A stretch of 64,000 bases of DNA from Paracoccus contaminans (GTDB lineage Bacteria > Pseudomonadota > Alphaproteobacteria > Rhodobacterales > Rhodobacteraceae): contig NZ_CP020612.1 of NCBI RefSeq assembly GCF_002105555.1, forward strand, positions 1,019,001 to 1,083,000. The letters are read 5' to 3'. Below the pieces are notes generated by a model. That model saw only the letters and a list, made by a program, of their open reading frames with translations. It searched no databases and was not told where the DNA came from. Shown in pieces: positions 1 through 11,517 of this stretch (positions are counted from its first letter, which is position 1; each line of letters starts with the position of its first letter). Made by a program: the position numbers and the translations under genes.

Positions 1-560
<560 letters not shown>

Positions 561-564
<4 letters not shown>

Positions 565-842
565 GTGCCGATGTCCCGCAAGCCCCCGGTCTTGTCAGTT
601 TGCTGCGAGAGGACGGGTTTTTCACCGAAGATGACTTGAGCCTGCCGCTGTCCGTTGCCGCGAACGAACCCGCTTTGACCAACGCTCTCGGGCAGGCAGG
701 CTTTTCGGGCAGATTGGTGGTCAGCGGCATCCCGGACTGCGGGTGGCTCTATTATGCCTGTGATGTAGATCGCCTTGACCCGGCAGAGGCAAGGAAGGCG
801 GCGATCGCCAGGGTGAAACGGTCCGGGAGGCCGTCCCGATGA
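561..842 (+). CDS. Unrecognised 93-aa protein embedded in the ABC operon
   Basis: I do not recognise this protein. It starts at ATG 561, overlapping the ATPase stop by ATGA, and its TGA (840-842) overlaps the permease ATG at 839 in the same way, so it looks translationally coupled on both sides. A GTG at 552 is in frame, but the ATG gives the tight overlap. The product is soluble-looking, with no membrane segment or signal peptide. It is acidic at the start (REDGFFTEDDL), has a central hydrophobic segment with one cysteine (SGIPDCGWLYYACDVD contains two Cys) and a basic C-terminal tail (ARVKRSGRPSR). Base composition is visibly less GC-rich than the flanking genes. It may be an accessory or regulatory protein of the transporter, or a recent insertion. 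Confidence 0.65.
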
Positions 843-1924
843 CCCCCCTGCCCCGCTGGGCCGATCTGGTGCTGGCGCCGCTGATCTCGCTGCTGCTGGC
901 CTTTGCCATCTCGGCGCTGGTGATCCTGGCGATCGGGCAGAACCCGGTCGAGGCGCTGCGGGTCATGGTGGCCGGGGCGCTGGGGTCGTCCTATGGCTGG
1001 GGCTATACGCTGTATTACGCCACCAACTTCGTCTTTACCGGGCTGGCGGTGGCGGTGGCGGCGCATGCGGGCCTGTTCAACATCGGGGCCGAGGGGCAGG
1101 CCTCGCTGGGGGGCCTCGGCGTCGCGCTGGTCTGCCTTGCGCTGCCCTGGCCGCATTGGGGGCTGGCCCTGCCCGCGGCGATCATCGGCGCGGCGCTGCT
1201 GGGGGCGGGCTGGGCGCTGATCCCCGCCTGGCTGCAGGCGAAGCGGGGCAGCCATATCGTCATCACCACGATCATGCTCAACTTCATCGGCGCGGCGCTG
1301 CTGAACTGGCTGCTCGTGAACGTCATGCGCCCGGTGGGCAGCATGGACCCTGCCTCGGCCGATTTCCCCCCCGGCGCCCATCTGCCGACGCTGAGCGATA
1401 TGGCCGCCTCTGCCGGCATCGCCTGGGGCAAGTCCACCCCGGCCAATGTCAGCTTCCTGCTGGCGCTGGCGGCCTGCGCGCTGGTCTGGCTGCTGATCTG
1501 GCGCACGCCTTTGGGATACGAAATCCGCGCCTTCGGCAAGTCCGAACGGGCGGCGCGCTATGCCGGCATCGCGCCGGTGCGCATCACCGTCATCGCCATG
1601 CTGATCTCGGGCGCGCTGGCGGGGATGATGGCGGTCAACAACGTGATGGGCGAGGCCGGGCGGCTGGTCCTGAACAATGTCGAGGGGGCCGGCTTCATCG
1701 GGATCGCCGTCGCGCTGATGGGTCGCAACCATCCCTTCGGCATCCTGCTGGCCTCGCTTCTGTTCGGCTTTCTTTATCAGGGCGGGGGCGAGCTTGCGCT
1801 GTTTTCCAGCATACCGCGCGAGCTGATCACCGTCATCCAGGCGCTGGTCATCCTGTTCACGGGCGCGCTGGACAACATGGTGCGGCTGCCGCTGGAACGG
1901 CTGCTTGCCCGCAGGGCCGCATGA
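839..1924 (+). CDS. ABC transporter permease, BmpA-type nucleoside/sugar importer (first permease)
   Basis: This is an inner-membrane permease of the BPD_transp_2 (branched-chain amino acid/ribose/nucleoside) superfamily, 361 aa. Hydrophobic segments run through the whole length. The family-typical stretch GLFNIGAEGQASLGG near residue 80 is the conserved loop of YufP-like permeases, and a later EIRAFGKSERAARYAGI is the cytoplasmic coupling-helix region. Its start overlaps the small upstream ORF and its TGA (1922-1924) overlaps the next permease's ATG at 1921. It would pair with the downstream permease and the upstream ATPase to import a nucleoside-like substrate. The binding protein is not in the window. 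Confidence 0.9.
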   Translation: MTPLPRWADLVLAPLISLLLAFAISALVILAIGQNPVEALRVMVAGALGSSYGWGYTLYYATNFVFTGLAVAVAAHAGLFNIGAEGQASLGGLGVALVCLALPWPHWGLALPAAIIGAALLGAGWALIPAWLQAKRGSHIVITTIMLNFIGAALLNWLLVNVMRPVGSMDPASADFPPGAHLPTLSDMAASAGIAWGKSTPANVSFLLALAACALVWLLIWRTPLGYEIRAFGKSERAARYAGIAPVRITVIAMLISGALAGMMAVNNVMGEAGRLVLNNVEGAGFIGIAVALMGRNHPFGILLASLLFGFLYQGGGELALFSSIPRELITVIQALVILFTGALDNMVRLPLERLLARRAA

Positions 1925-2889
1925 TGGATTACGCCACGATCCTGCAGATCCTCGACAGCGCCATCCGGCTGATGACGCCGCTGCTGCTGGCCTGCCTGGC
2001 GGGGCTGTTTTCCGAACGGGCGGGCATCTTCGACATCGGACTGGAAGGCAAGATGCTGATCGCCGCCTTTGCGGCCGGCGCGGCCGGCGCCTGGTCGGGC
2101 AGCGTCTGGGCCGCGCTGGGCGCGGCGATCCTGGCATCCTGCGCATTGGCGATTATCCACGGTCTGGCCTCGATCACCTTTCGCGGCAACCAGCTGATTT
2201 CCGGGGTCGCCATCAACTTTCTGGCCTCGGGGCTGACGGTGCTGCTGGGGCAGAGCTGGTTCGGGCTGGGGGGCCGGACCCCGGCGCTTGAGGGAACGGC
2301 ACGCTTTCCCGCCCTGGCCCTGCCGGGCAGCGCGAGCCTGGGCGATGTGCCGCTGATCGGCCCGGCCTATGCCGAGGTCGTCTCGGGACACACGCTGCTG
2401 GTCTATGCGGCCATCCTGCTGGTGCCGGCAAGCTGGTGGCTGCTGTATCGCACCCGCTTCGGGCTGCGGCTCAGGGCGGTGGGTGACAACCCGGCCTCGG
2501 TCGATACGGCGGGCGTGTCGGTGATGGGGCTGCGATGGGCGGCGGTGGCGATCACGGGGGTGCTGTGCGGGCTGGCCGGCGCCTATCTGGCCGCGGGGCT
2601 CTCGGCGGGCTTTGTCAAGGAAATGACGGCCGGCCGCGGCTATATCGCGCTGGCGGCGCTGATCTTTGCCAACTGGCGGCCGTGGCGCGCCCTGGGGGCG
2701 ACGTTCCTGTTCGGCCTGATGGAGGCTGTCGCCAACCGCTATCCCGAAATCGACCTCGGCCCGGTGATGATCCCGTCCATGGTCATGGCGGCCCTGCCCT
2801 ATCTGCTGACGGTGGTGATCCTGGCCGGCTTCATCGGCCGGGCCACCCCGCCGCGGGCCGGGGGCCAGCCTTATGTCAAGGAACGCTGA
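1921..2889 (+). CDS. ABC transporter permease, BmpA-type nucleoside/sugar importer (second permease)
   Basis: This is the second membrane subunit of the importer, 322 aa, YufQ-like. I chose ATG 1921 because it overlaps the preceding stop (ATGA). A second ATG directly follows, so the start could be three bases later. The open frame extends far upstream inside the first permease, but that part is a shadow. Multiple transmembrane segments are present, with the family motif GIFDIGLEGKMLI near residue 35 and the coupling-helix region GLRLRAVGDNPASVDTAGV near residue 185. It ends with a short hydrophilic tail. It is the last gene of the operon, followed by 128 bp leading to gyrB. Confidence 0.9.
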   Translation: MMDYATILQILDSAIRLMTPLLLACLAGLFSERAGIFDIGLEGKMLIAAFAAGAAGAWSGSVWAALGAAILASCALAIIHGLASITFRGNQLISGVAINFLASGLTVLLGQSWFGLGGRTPALEGTARFPALALPGSASLGDVPLIGPAYAEVVSGHTLLVYAAILLVPASWWLLYRTRFGLRLRAVGDNPASVDTAGVSVMGLRWAAVAITGVLCGLAGAYLAAGLSAGFVKEMTAGRGYIALAALIFANWRPWRALGATFLFGLMEAVANRYPEIDLGPVMIPSMVMAALPYLLTVVILAGFIGRATPPRAGGQPYVKER

Positions 2890-2959
2890 CAGGGGCCCGG
2901 CCTTGGCCGCCCTTATCTTGCCACGGCACCGTTTGCGCGCAAAATCTTGTGTGTTTGCC

Positions 2960-5456
<2,497 letters not shown>

Positions 5457-5470
5457 CCGCTGTGCAACAC

Positions 5471-5510
5471 CCCTGATCCGGCAGGCAGAAACCTGCCGGC
5501 GGGATCAGGG
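5471..5510 (+). terminator. Hairpin just after gyrB, probable terminator
   Basis: CCCTGATCC (5471-5479) pairs with GGATCAGGG (5502-5510), and an inner GCAGG/CCTGC extends the stem. It begins 14 bases after the gyrB stop. No T-run follows, so it may instead stabilise the mRNA end. Confidence 0.45.
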
Positions 5511-5725
5511 GGCCAGGGCCATGCACGATCCGCTGAAAAGCGCCATACTTAGCCGCCGCCGGTGCCTGCGCGGGGCATGCCGCATCCGCGCGTGGCAAGG
5601 CCGCGGGGCCGGACTGGCCTTGACCAAACGGGGCACTGCCTCTTTTTCGGCTAGGCCGATTATGGAACATGGCGCAGCAGAGCGGGCTTGGTGCCCGCAT
5701 GCAGTTAACGATCAAGGAATTAACG

Positions 5726-6412
5726 ATGCGCAGCTTGCTGTTTGCAACGGGCATTGCCCTCCTCGCCGTTCCTGCCGCCCAGGCCGGCGGCTATGCCGCC
5801 CCGGTGGTCGAAGCCGAACCCCTGCCCGTCTCGGTCACGCCGCCCCCCGCGGCCTGGCAGGGCGGATATGCGGGCGCGGCGCTGGGCTATGCCTTCGGCG
5901 GCGACGACGAGATCGGCCTGAACATGACGGGCCGCGCCACCAGTCTGGGCAAGGCGGAAATCAGCGGCGCCAACCTGAGCGTGCGGGCCGGTTACCGCTG
6001 GCAGCGCGACCGCTGGGTCGTCGGACCCGAACTGTCCTATACCGCCGGCGACATCAAGGACGAGCTGGATTACGCAACCGGCCGCCGTTTCGAATCCCAG
6101 GTGAACCACACGATCGCGCTCAAGCTGAAGACCGGCTATCTCATGCGTCCGGACATGCTGGTCTATGGCATTGCCGGCTGGCAGAAGGGCGATTTCACCT
6201 ATGACCTGGACGGGGTCGAGCGGGATTATGACGCTGATGGCTATGTCGTCGGCCTCGGCGTCGAAAAGAAGCTGACCGAGCGCCTGTCGCTGACCGGCGA
6301 ATATGAATATTCCGATTTCGGCAGGACGGATGTCGAGATTTTCAGCGATGTGGTCAGCAAGGCGACGCCGTCCTTCAGCAACGTCAAGATGGGCCTGAAC
6401 TTCCGCTTCTGA
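5726..6412 (+). CDS. Outer-membrane beta-barrel protein (Omp25/OmpA-barrel-like)
   Basis: This is a small 8-strand-type outer-membrane barrel of 228 aa. I chose ATG 5726 because it follows AAGGAA by a normal distance and directly begins a signal peptide (MRSLLFATGIALLAVPAAQA, cleavage about residue 20). The open frame reaches upstream to 5669 without a ribosome site. After a proline-rich linker (about residues 30-45), alternating aromatic strands follow (GGYAGAALGYAF, YRWQRDRWVVGPELSY). The chain ends in the C-terminal phenylalanine (MGLNFRF) that BAM recognises. This resembles the Omp25/31 and surface-antigen families of Rhizobiales and Rhodobacterales, usually structural or envelope-stabilising. 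It stands alone, with a strong terminator directly downstream. Confidence 0.85.
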   Translation: MRSLLFATGIALLAVPAAQAGGYAAPVVEAEPLPVSVTPPPAAWQGGYAGAALGYAFGGDDEIGLNMTGRATSLGKAEISGANLSVRAGYRWQRDRWVVGPELSYTAGDIKDELDYATGRRFESQVNHTIALKLKTGYLMRPDMLVYGIAGWQKGDFTYDLDGVERDYDADGYVVGLGVEKKLTERLSLTGEYEYSDFGRTDVEIFSDVVSKATPSFSNVKMGLNFRF

Positions 6413-6433
6413 TCGGCAGCCATGCTAATCATG

Positions 6434-6461
6434 GGCCGTCCGGGCGACCGGGCGGCCTTTT
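6434..6461 (+). terminator. Rho-independent terminator of the outer-membrane barrel gene
   Basis: GGCCGTCCGG (6434-6443) and CCGGGCGGCC (6448-6457) form a 10-bp stem with one G-T pair. The loop is GCGA and TTTT follows at 6458-6461. It lies 22 bases after the barrel gene stop and also separates the convergent pdeM gene. Confidence 0.85.
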
Positions 6462-6468
6462 GCATGCG

Positions 6469-7125
6469 TCAGGCGGCGCGCACCGGCAAGGGAATGGGCA
6501 GCGCCTTGTGCAGGCAGGCCACCGCCAGCCCACGCGGCACCCAGGCCGTGATCGCCGGGTCTGCCGCATCCAGCCCGCCGGTATACTGCCCGAAGGCCGG
6601 CAGGATCAGATGCCCGGGCCCGATCAGCATGGCGCGCCGCCGCGCCCCCGCCAGGCGCACGACCGGGTGGAAATGCCCGGCGATGTCCGGCCCCTCGCCC
6701 GCGGGCTGGTGACGCAGCACCGCCGCGCCCATCATCAATGTGTCAAACCGCCGTCCGGGCAGCTCGCCCTGCATCGCGGCGTCGTGGTTTCCGGCGATCC
6801 ATACCCAGTCCCGGCCCGCGGCCAGTTCCGCAATTCCTGCCGCCACCTCCGCGTCGATTTCGGCGGCGGCGCGATCATCGTCAAAGCCGTCGCCCAGGCT
6901 GACCACGCAAGCGGGATCAAGCGCCGCGATCTCGGCGCGCAGGCGCCGCAGGGTCTCCGCGCCTTCATAGGGCGGCAGCAGCGCCCCGCCCCGGCGCGCC
7001 ATGCGCGCGGCCTTGCCCAGATGCAGGTCTGCAACGACCAGCCAGCGCCCCTCGGGCCACCACAGCGCACCCGAACGGCGCGCCTCGAGCAGCAGGCCCT
7101 GCCAGCGGAACGCAAAGCCGGTCAT
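6469..7125 (-). CDS. pdeM: Ligase-associated metallophosphoesterase PdeM
   Basis: This is a calcineurin-like phosphoesterase of the DNA-damage-associated PdeM family, 218 aa. The metal-binding motifs are in order: VADLHLGK (DxH) near residue 30, LGDGFDD near residue 77, AGNHD near residue 113 and GHFHP near residue 148. It is the last gene of the exonuclease-ligase-Lhr-PdeM operon. I chose ATG 7125 because it overlaps the lhr stop by four bases (ATGA) and starts the conserved domain. The open frame further upstream only translates the lhr repeat in another frame. There is no separate ribosome site, so translation probably couples to lhr. The exact substrate is unsettled; an end-processing role in DNA repair is inferred from context. 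Confidence 0.93.
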   Translation of the reverse strand: MTGFAFRWQGLLLEARRSGALWWPEGRWLVVADLHLGKAARMARRGGALLPPYEGAETLRRLRAEIAALDPACVVSLGDGFDDDRAAAEIDAEVAAGIAELAAGRDWVWIAGNHDAAMQGELPGRRFDTLMMGAAVLRHQPAGEGPDIAGHFHPVVRLAGARRRAMLIGPGHLILPAFGQYTGGLDAADPAITAWVPRGLAVACLHKALPIPLPVRAA

Positions 7126-9698
7126 CGCGGCACGGGCACGGTGCGCGGGCGCCCCTTGCCGCTGCGCGGCGCAGGCGCAGGCGCAGGCGCAGGCGCAGGC
7201 GCAGGCGCAGGCGCAGGCGCAGGCGCAGGCGCAATGTCGGGCGCGGCGGCGGGGATGCAAGGTGCCACCGATAGATCAGGCAGCGCGCCAGACCCTGCCA
7301 CCGCACCGGCCAGGGTCAGACCCGCGGCATGCATCATCGCCTCTGCCTCGGCTTCGGCCAGCCGCATCCTGCCCTGCCCCTCGATCCTGACGCGCCCCAT
7401 TTCCAGCATCAGCGGCGCGGCAAGGGGGGACAGGCGGTCAAGCCTGCGGTGGTCAAGCCGGGGGCTGCGGTCCAGCATCTCCTCGATCCGGCCGAAATCG
7501 ACCAGGCCGCGCCCGGCCTCGGCCGCGGTGATGCGCAGCAGCAGGTGGCCCGGATCATGCCGGCGCAGCGTGTCATAGAGGATGTCGGTGGAAAACGTCG
7601 CCTGCTTGCCCGACCGCCGCCCGCCCGGCACGTTGCGATGGACAAGGCCCGATACGATGGCGACGTTCTTGAAGGTGCGCTTCATCACCGCATTGTCCGC
7701 CAGCCAGTCGCCAAGCCCCTCGCGCAGCGCGGCCCGGTCCAGCAGGGGGCCCAGATCCTCGACCGGATCGATCGACCAGATCAGCAGCGCATAATCGGTT
7801 GCCAGAAAACCCAGCGGGCCAAGCCCCGCCTGTTCCATCATCCGCGTCAGCAACAGGCCCAGCGTCTGCAAGGCGTTGCGCCCGGCAAAGCCATAGACGG
7901 CCAGGTGCCAGCGGCCCATATGCGGGAAGGTTTCGGCCACCAGCACGCCGGGGCGCGGCAGGGCCGACACCTCGGCCTGCAAGGCCAGCCAGTCGCGGGT
8001 GTCCGGCGGCAGCGCATCCCAGCGCGCCGGATCGCCGATCAGGGCCAGCACCCGGTGCGACAATTCGGTGGACATGGCCAGCTTCAGCCCGCTGAACACC
8101 GCGATCTTCGGCTCGCGCGAGGGGTCGGGCGCGACCTCGATCACCATCTCGCGCAGGGATTCATAGCGCACCACCTGCCCGCCGGTCAGGAAGGTGTCGC
8201 CGGGAACAAGGGTGGCGGCAAAGGCTTCCTCGACCTCGCCCAGCAGGCCGCCGCCCCGCTTCCAGCGGACCTTGGTCATCTCGGCCTCGACGATGGTGCC
8301 GATGTTCATGCGCAGATCGCGCGCGGCGCGCGGATCGCGCAGCCCCCACAGCCCCCCCCGCTGCATCAGCCGCTGCCAGCGGTCATAGGCGCGCAGCGCA
8401 TAGCCGCCGGTGGCGCAGAAATTCAGGCAGTCGTCGAAATCCGCGCGCGCCAAGCCCGCATAGGGGCCGGCGGTCCGTACCTCGGCATAGAGCGCCTCTG
8501 CGTCGAACGGCCCCGCACAGGCGGTCAGCAGGATATGCTGGCACAGCACGTCCAGCGGCCCCGCGCCCCGATCATCCCCGTCCAGATCATGCTCGCGCAC
8601 CGCCTCCAACGCGGCCTCGCACTCGATCACCTCAAAGCGGTTGGCCGGCACGATGCGGGCACGCGACGGCGCATTGTAACGGTGGTTGGCCCGCCCGATC
8701 CGCTGGACCAGCCGCTTGACGTTCTTGGGCGCCCCGACCTGGATCACCAGATCGACATTGCCCCAGTCGATCCCCAGATCGAGGCTGCCGGTCGCCACCA
8801 CGGCGCGCAGCGCGCCGGCCGCCATCGCCGCCTCGACCCGGGCCCGCGCCTCGCGCGACAGCGATCCGTGATGCAGGCCGATGGGCAGGTTGTCCTCGTT
8901 CGCGGCCCAGATCGCCTGAAAGAACAGCTCGGCCTGCGCGCGGGTGTTGATGAAGATGATCGTCGTGTTTGCGGCCCGCACTGCATCCAGAACGTCGGGC
9001 ACCGCGTAATGCCCCCCACCGCCCGACCAGGGCGCGGGGCGCCGGGTCGCCAGCATGGCGATGTCGGGATCGGGGCCGGGATCGGCATGGATCACCTGCG
9101 CCCCGCCCATGAAATCGGCCAGCGCCTGCGGATCCTCGACCGTGGCGCTCAGCCCTGTCGCCCGCAGGCCCGGCGACAGGCTGCGCAGCCGCGCCAGCCC
9201 CAGCATCAGCTGATCGCCCCGCTTGCTTTCCGACAGGGCGTGCAGCTCGTCCAGCACCACCCGCCGCACGCTGCCGAAGATGCGCGGCGCCTCGGGATAG
9301 GACAGCATCAGCGCGAGGCTCTCGGGCGTCGTCAGCAGGATCTGCGGCGGATCGGTGCGCTGGCGCGCCCGCGCGGCGGCTTTGGTATCGCCGGTCCGGT
9401 CCTCGATGCGGATGGGCAGGCCCAGATCGCCCACGGGCCGGGCGAGGTTGCGCCCGATATCCGCCGTCAGCGCCTTGAGCGGCGAGACATAGACCGTGTG
9501 CAGCCCCTGCCAGCCCCCCGCCAGTTCGACCAGCGAGGGCAGGAACCCCGCCAGCGTCTTGCCCCCGCCCGTGGGCGCGATCAGCAGGCTGTCCCCGGCC
9601 GCCGCCAGCAGCGCCAGTTGGTGCGGATGGGGCGCCCAGCCCTGCGCGGCAAACCAGCCGGCAAAGGCGGGCGGCAGGATGTTCGCGGCCTGTTCCAT
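7122..9698 (-). CDS. lhr: Ligase-associated DEXH helicase Lhr
   Basis: This is a superfamily 2 DNA helicase of the Lhr type that travels with ATP-dependent ligase, 858 aa. Walker A is APTGGGKT (residues 41-48), the DEXH box is DELH (150-153), and motif III is SATV. The helicase C-terminal domain has IGRANHR, followed by the winged-helix and beta-barrel region typical of Lhr. The ATG is 39 bases after the ligase stop. Oddly, the C-terminus carries about ten alanine-proline dipeptides (about residues 823-843) encoded by a perfect hexanucleotide repeat, followed by a basic tail (GKGRPRTVPVPR). The AP stretch probably forms an extended, flexible linker and is not part of the catalytic fold. Confidence 0.95.
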   Translation of the reverse strand: MEQAANILPPAFAGWFAAQGWAPHPHQLALLAAAGDSLLIAPTGGGKTLAGFLPSLVELAGGWQGLHTVYVSPLKALTADIGRNLARPVGDLGLPIRIEDRTGDTKAAARARQRTDPPQILLTTPESLALMLSYPEAPRIFGSVRRVVLDELHALSESKRGDQLMLGLARLRSLSPGLRATGLSATVEDPQALADFMGGAQVIHADPGPDPDIAMLATRRPAPWSGGGGHYAVPDVLDAVRAANTTIIFINTRAQAELFFQAIWAANEDNLPIGLHHGSLSREARARVEAAMAAGALRAVVATGSLDLGIDWGNVDLVIQVGAPKNVKRLVQRIGRANHRYNAPSRARIVPANRFEVIECEAALEAVREHDLDGDDRGAGPLDVLCQHILLTACAGPFDAEALYAEVRTAGPYAGLARADFDDCLNFCATGGYALRAYDRWQRLMQRGGLWGLRDPRAARDLRMNIGTIVEAEMTKVRWKRGGGLLGEVEEAFAATLVPGDTFLTGGQVVRYESLREMVIEVAPDPSREPKIAVFSGLKLAMSTELSHRVLALIGDPARWDALPPDTRDWLALQAEVSALPRPGVLVAETFPHMGRWHLAVYGFAGRNALQTLGLLLTRMMEQAGLGPLGFLATDYALLIWSIDPVEDLGPLLDRAALREGLGDWLADNAVMKRTFKNVAIVSGLVHRNVPGGRRSGKQATFSTDILYDTLRRHDPGHLLLRITAAEAGRGLVDFGRIEEMLDRSPRLDHRRLDRLSPLAAPLMLEMGRVRIEGQGRMRLAEAEAEAMMHAAGLTLAGAVAGSGALPDLSVAPCIPAAAPDIAPAPAPAPAPAPAPAPAPAPAPRSGKGRPRTVPVPR
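7171..7230. repeat. Perfect hexanucleotide tandem repeat (GCAGGC)x10 within lhr
   Basis: Ten uninterrupted copies of GCAGGC on the plus strand run from 7171 to 7230, followed by a partial GCA. On the coding (minus) strand this encodes alternating alanine and proline near the C-terminus of Lhr. Six is a multiple of three, so copy-number change would lengthen or shorten the linker without a frameshift. The repeat ends 46 bases before the pdeM start in transcript order. Confidence 0.97.
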
Positions 9699-9737
9699 TC
9701 CCGCCGATCTAACCCCGCCCGGCCCGCAGCGCCAGCC

Positions 9738-11438
9738 TCAGCCCTCATCTTCGGTCGGCAAATATCCCGCGGGGGTCCGGGGGTGCGAAACCCCCGGCTC
9801 GCCGGCACCGTCTTCGCCCGCCTCGCGCCGCTTCTTGCGGCCGTGGCGCACGCCCGCCCGCGCGGCGTCCGAGCCGAAGGCGTTGGGATCGTCGATCATC
9901 GATTCCAGCGTGGCGAGGTGGTCTGCCTCGGCCGCGGGCTTGTCCCAGCGGATGCGGCTGATGCGGGGAAAGCGCATGGCGACGCCCGATCGGTGGCGCG
10001 CAGAACGGCCCACCCCCTCGAAGGCAACCTCGACCACCAGCCTCGGCACAAGCGCGCGGACCGGGCCGAAGCGCTCGGCGGTGTTGTTTCGCACGAAACG
10101 GTCCAGCTCGCGCAGTTCCTCGTCGGTAAAGCCGAAATAGGCCTTGCCGACCGGCACCAGCGCCTCGCCGTCCCACAGGCCGAAAGTGAAGTCGGAATAG
10201 AAGCCCGAGCGCTTTCCGTGCCCGCGCTGGGCATACATCAGCACCGCGTCGACCACACGCGGATCGCGCTTCCACTTGAACCACGGCCCGCGCGGACGCC
10301 CGCCCACATAGGCCGAATCGCGGCGCTTGATCATCACGCCCTCGATGACGGGATCGGGGGGGTCGGCGCGCAGCGCGGCAAGCTCGTCCCAGCTGCGAAA
10401 CGCCAGCAGGGGCGAGACGTCGATGGCCTCGCTGCCGAAATCGGCCGCCTCCAGCACCTGCCGGCGCTCGGTCCAAGGCCGCGCGCGCAGGTCCTCGCCC
10501 TGCCAGGTCAGCAGGTCATAGACGCGCAGCCCGGCCGGGTGGCTCGCCAGCAGGGCGCGCCCGATGGTCTTGCGGTTCAGGCGCTGCTGCAGGTCGTTGA
10601 AGGTCGCAACGCCGCCGGCGCGGCGCACCAGCAGCTCGCCATCGGCCGTTCCCTCGAAGTTCATCTGCTCGACAAGGTCGGGGAAGGCGGCCGAGATGTC
10701 CTCGCCGCTGCGGGAATACAGCCGCCTGAGGCCGCCCTCGCTGACCGCCTGCACGCGGATGCCGTCCCATTTCCATTCCGCCGCATGCTCGGCCGGGTCC
10801 AGCGCGCGCAGCTCATCCAGATCGGTCGCGGTGGACAGCATGACCGGGCGGAATGGCGCGCGCGCCGCGTGGTCGGGGCGCGGCCCCCCCGCGATCCAGG
10901 CAAAGACCTCGGGATAGGGGGGCACGAGGCTGTGCCAGACCTCCTCGATCTGGTCCAGCGTCGGCCCGCCCATCTGCGCCAGCGCCGTGCGCGCCAGGCG
11001 GGCCGACAGCCCGATCCGCAGATTGCCGGTGGCCAGCTTGAGGAAGGCCAGCCGCTCGGACGGGCCGAGGCGGTCCAGCGTGGCCCCGATCACAGCGGGC
11101 AGCCCGGCCTTGCCGGTGCGCTCCAGCAGATGCACGGCATCCGAAAGGGCCAGATCGCCCTGCGGATCGCCCTCCCAGATCAGCGCGATGGTTTCCGCCA
11201 GATCGCCCACGAAGTCATAGGAGAGGCGGAACAGTTCGGCGTCAAAGCGCTGTTCGGCCAGCCCGCGCAGCAACACGGGCGTCACCGCCCGCAGCTTGAG
11301 ATCGCCGGTCAGCGCCGCGAGGGCATAGCCCCGGTCGGGATCGGGCGTGCGTTCCAGGTAATGGCGCAGGATCTGCAACTTGGCATTGCGCGCCGGGGTG
11401 AAGGCAAGGCGTTCGAGCAGGGCGGCAAAGGCTTTCAC
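9738..11438 (-). CDS. ATP-dependent DNA ligase (repair-cluster type)
   Basis: This is an ATP-dependent DNA ligase of 566 aa with the three-domain layout of LigB/LigC-like enzymes: an N-terminal DNA-binding domain (about 1-190), an adenylation domain and an OB fold. The nucleotidyl lysine motif EWKWDGIRVQ places the catalytic Lys near residue 223. A downstream motif VIEGVMIKRRDSAY matches ligase motif IV/V. I chose GTG 11438 as the start because it begins the conserved KAFAALLERL segment. The open frame extending to 11537 would run into the exonuclease gene and adds non-conserved residues. The gene lies between the exonuclease (79-base gap) and lhr (39-base gap) on the same strand, the classical non-homologous repair cluster of proteobacteria. 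Confidence 0.93.
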   Translation of the reverse strand: MKAFAALLERLAFTPARNAKLQILRHYLERTPDPDRGYALAALTGDLKLRAVTPVLLRGLAEQRFDAELFRLSYDFVGDLAETIALIWEGDPQGDLALSDAVHLLERTGKAGLPAVIGATLDRLGPSERLAFLKLATGNLRIGLSARLARTALAQMGGPTLDQIEEVWHSLVPPYPEVFAWIAGGPRPDHAARAPFRPVMLSTATDLDELRALDPAEHAAEWKWDGIRVQAVSEGGLRRLYSRSGEDISAAFPDLVEQMNFEGTADGELLVRRAGGVATFNDLQQRLNRKTIGRALLASHPAGLRVYDLLTWQGEDLRARPWTERRQVLEAADFGSEAIDVSPLLAFRSWDELAALRADPPDPVIEGVMIKRRDSAYVGGRPRGPWFKWKRDPRVVDAVLMYAQRGHGKRSGFYSDFTFGLWDGEALVPVGKAYFGFTDEELRELDRFVRNNTAERFGPVRALVPRLVVEVAFEGVGRSARHRSGVAMRFPRISRIRWDKPAAEADHLATLESMIDDPNAFGSDAARAGVRHGRKKRREAGEDGAGEPGVSHPRTPAGYLPTEDEG

Positions 11439-11517
11439 GGGGCGCCCCCGCGCAGCCGGGCCGGGGGGCCGCCGGCCTCCCTGATCGCCCGAGGATATTG
11501 CCGTGCAGAAGAACGGA

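Noticed and set aside
1156..1920. Upstream extension of the second ABC permease
   Set aside because: It translates the first permease in a different frame and has no membrane-protein character; the start at 1921 overlaps the previous stop in the usual ATGA manner.
7171..7230. CRISPR-like array
   Set aside because: The units are 6-base direct repeats without spacers and lie inside a coding region, so this is a simple sequence repeat.
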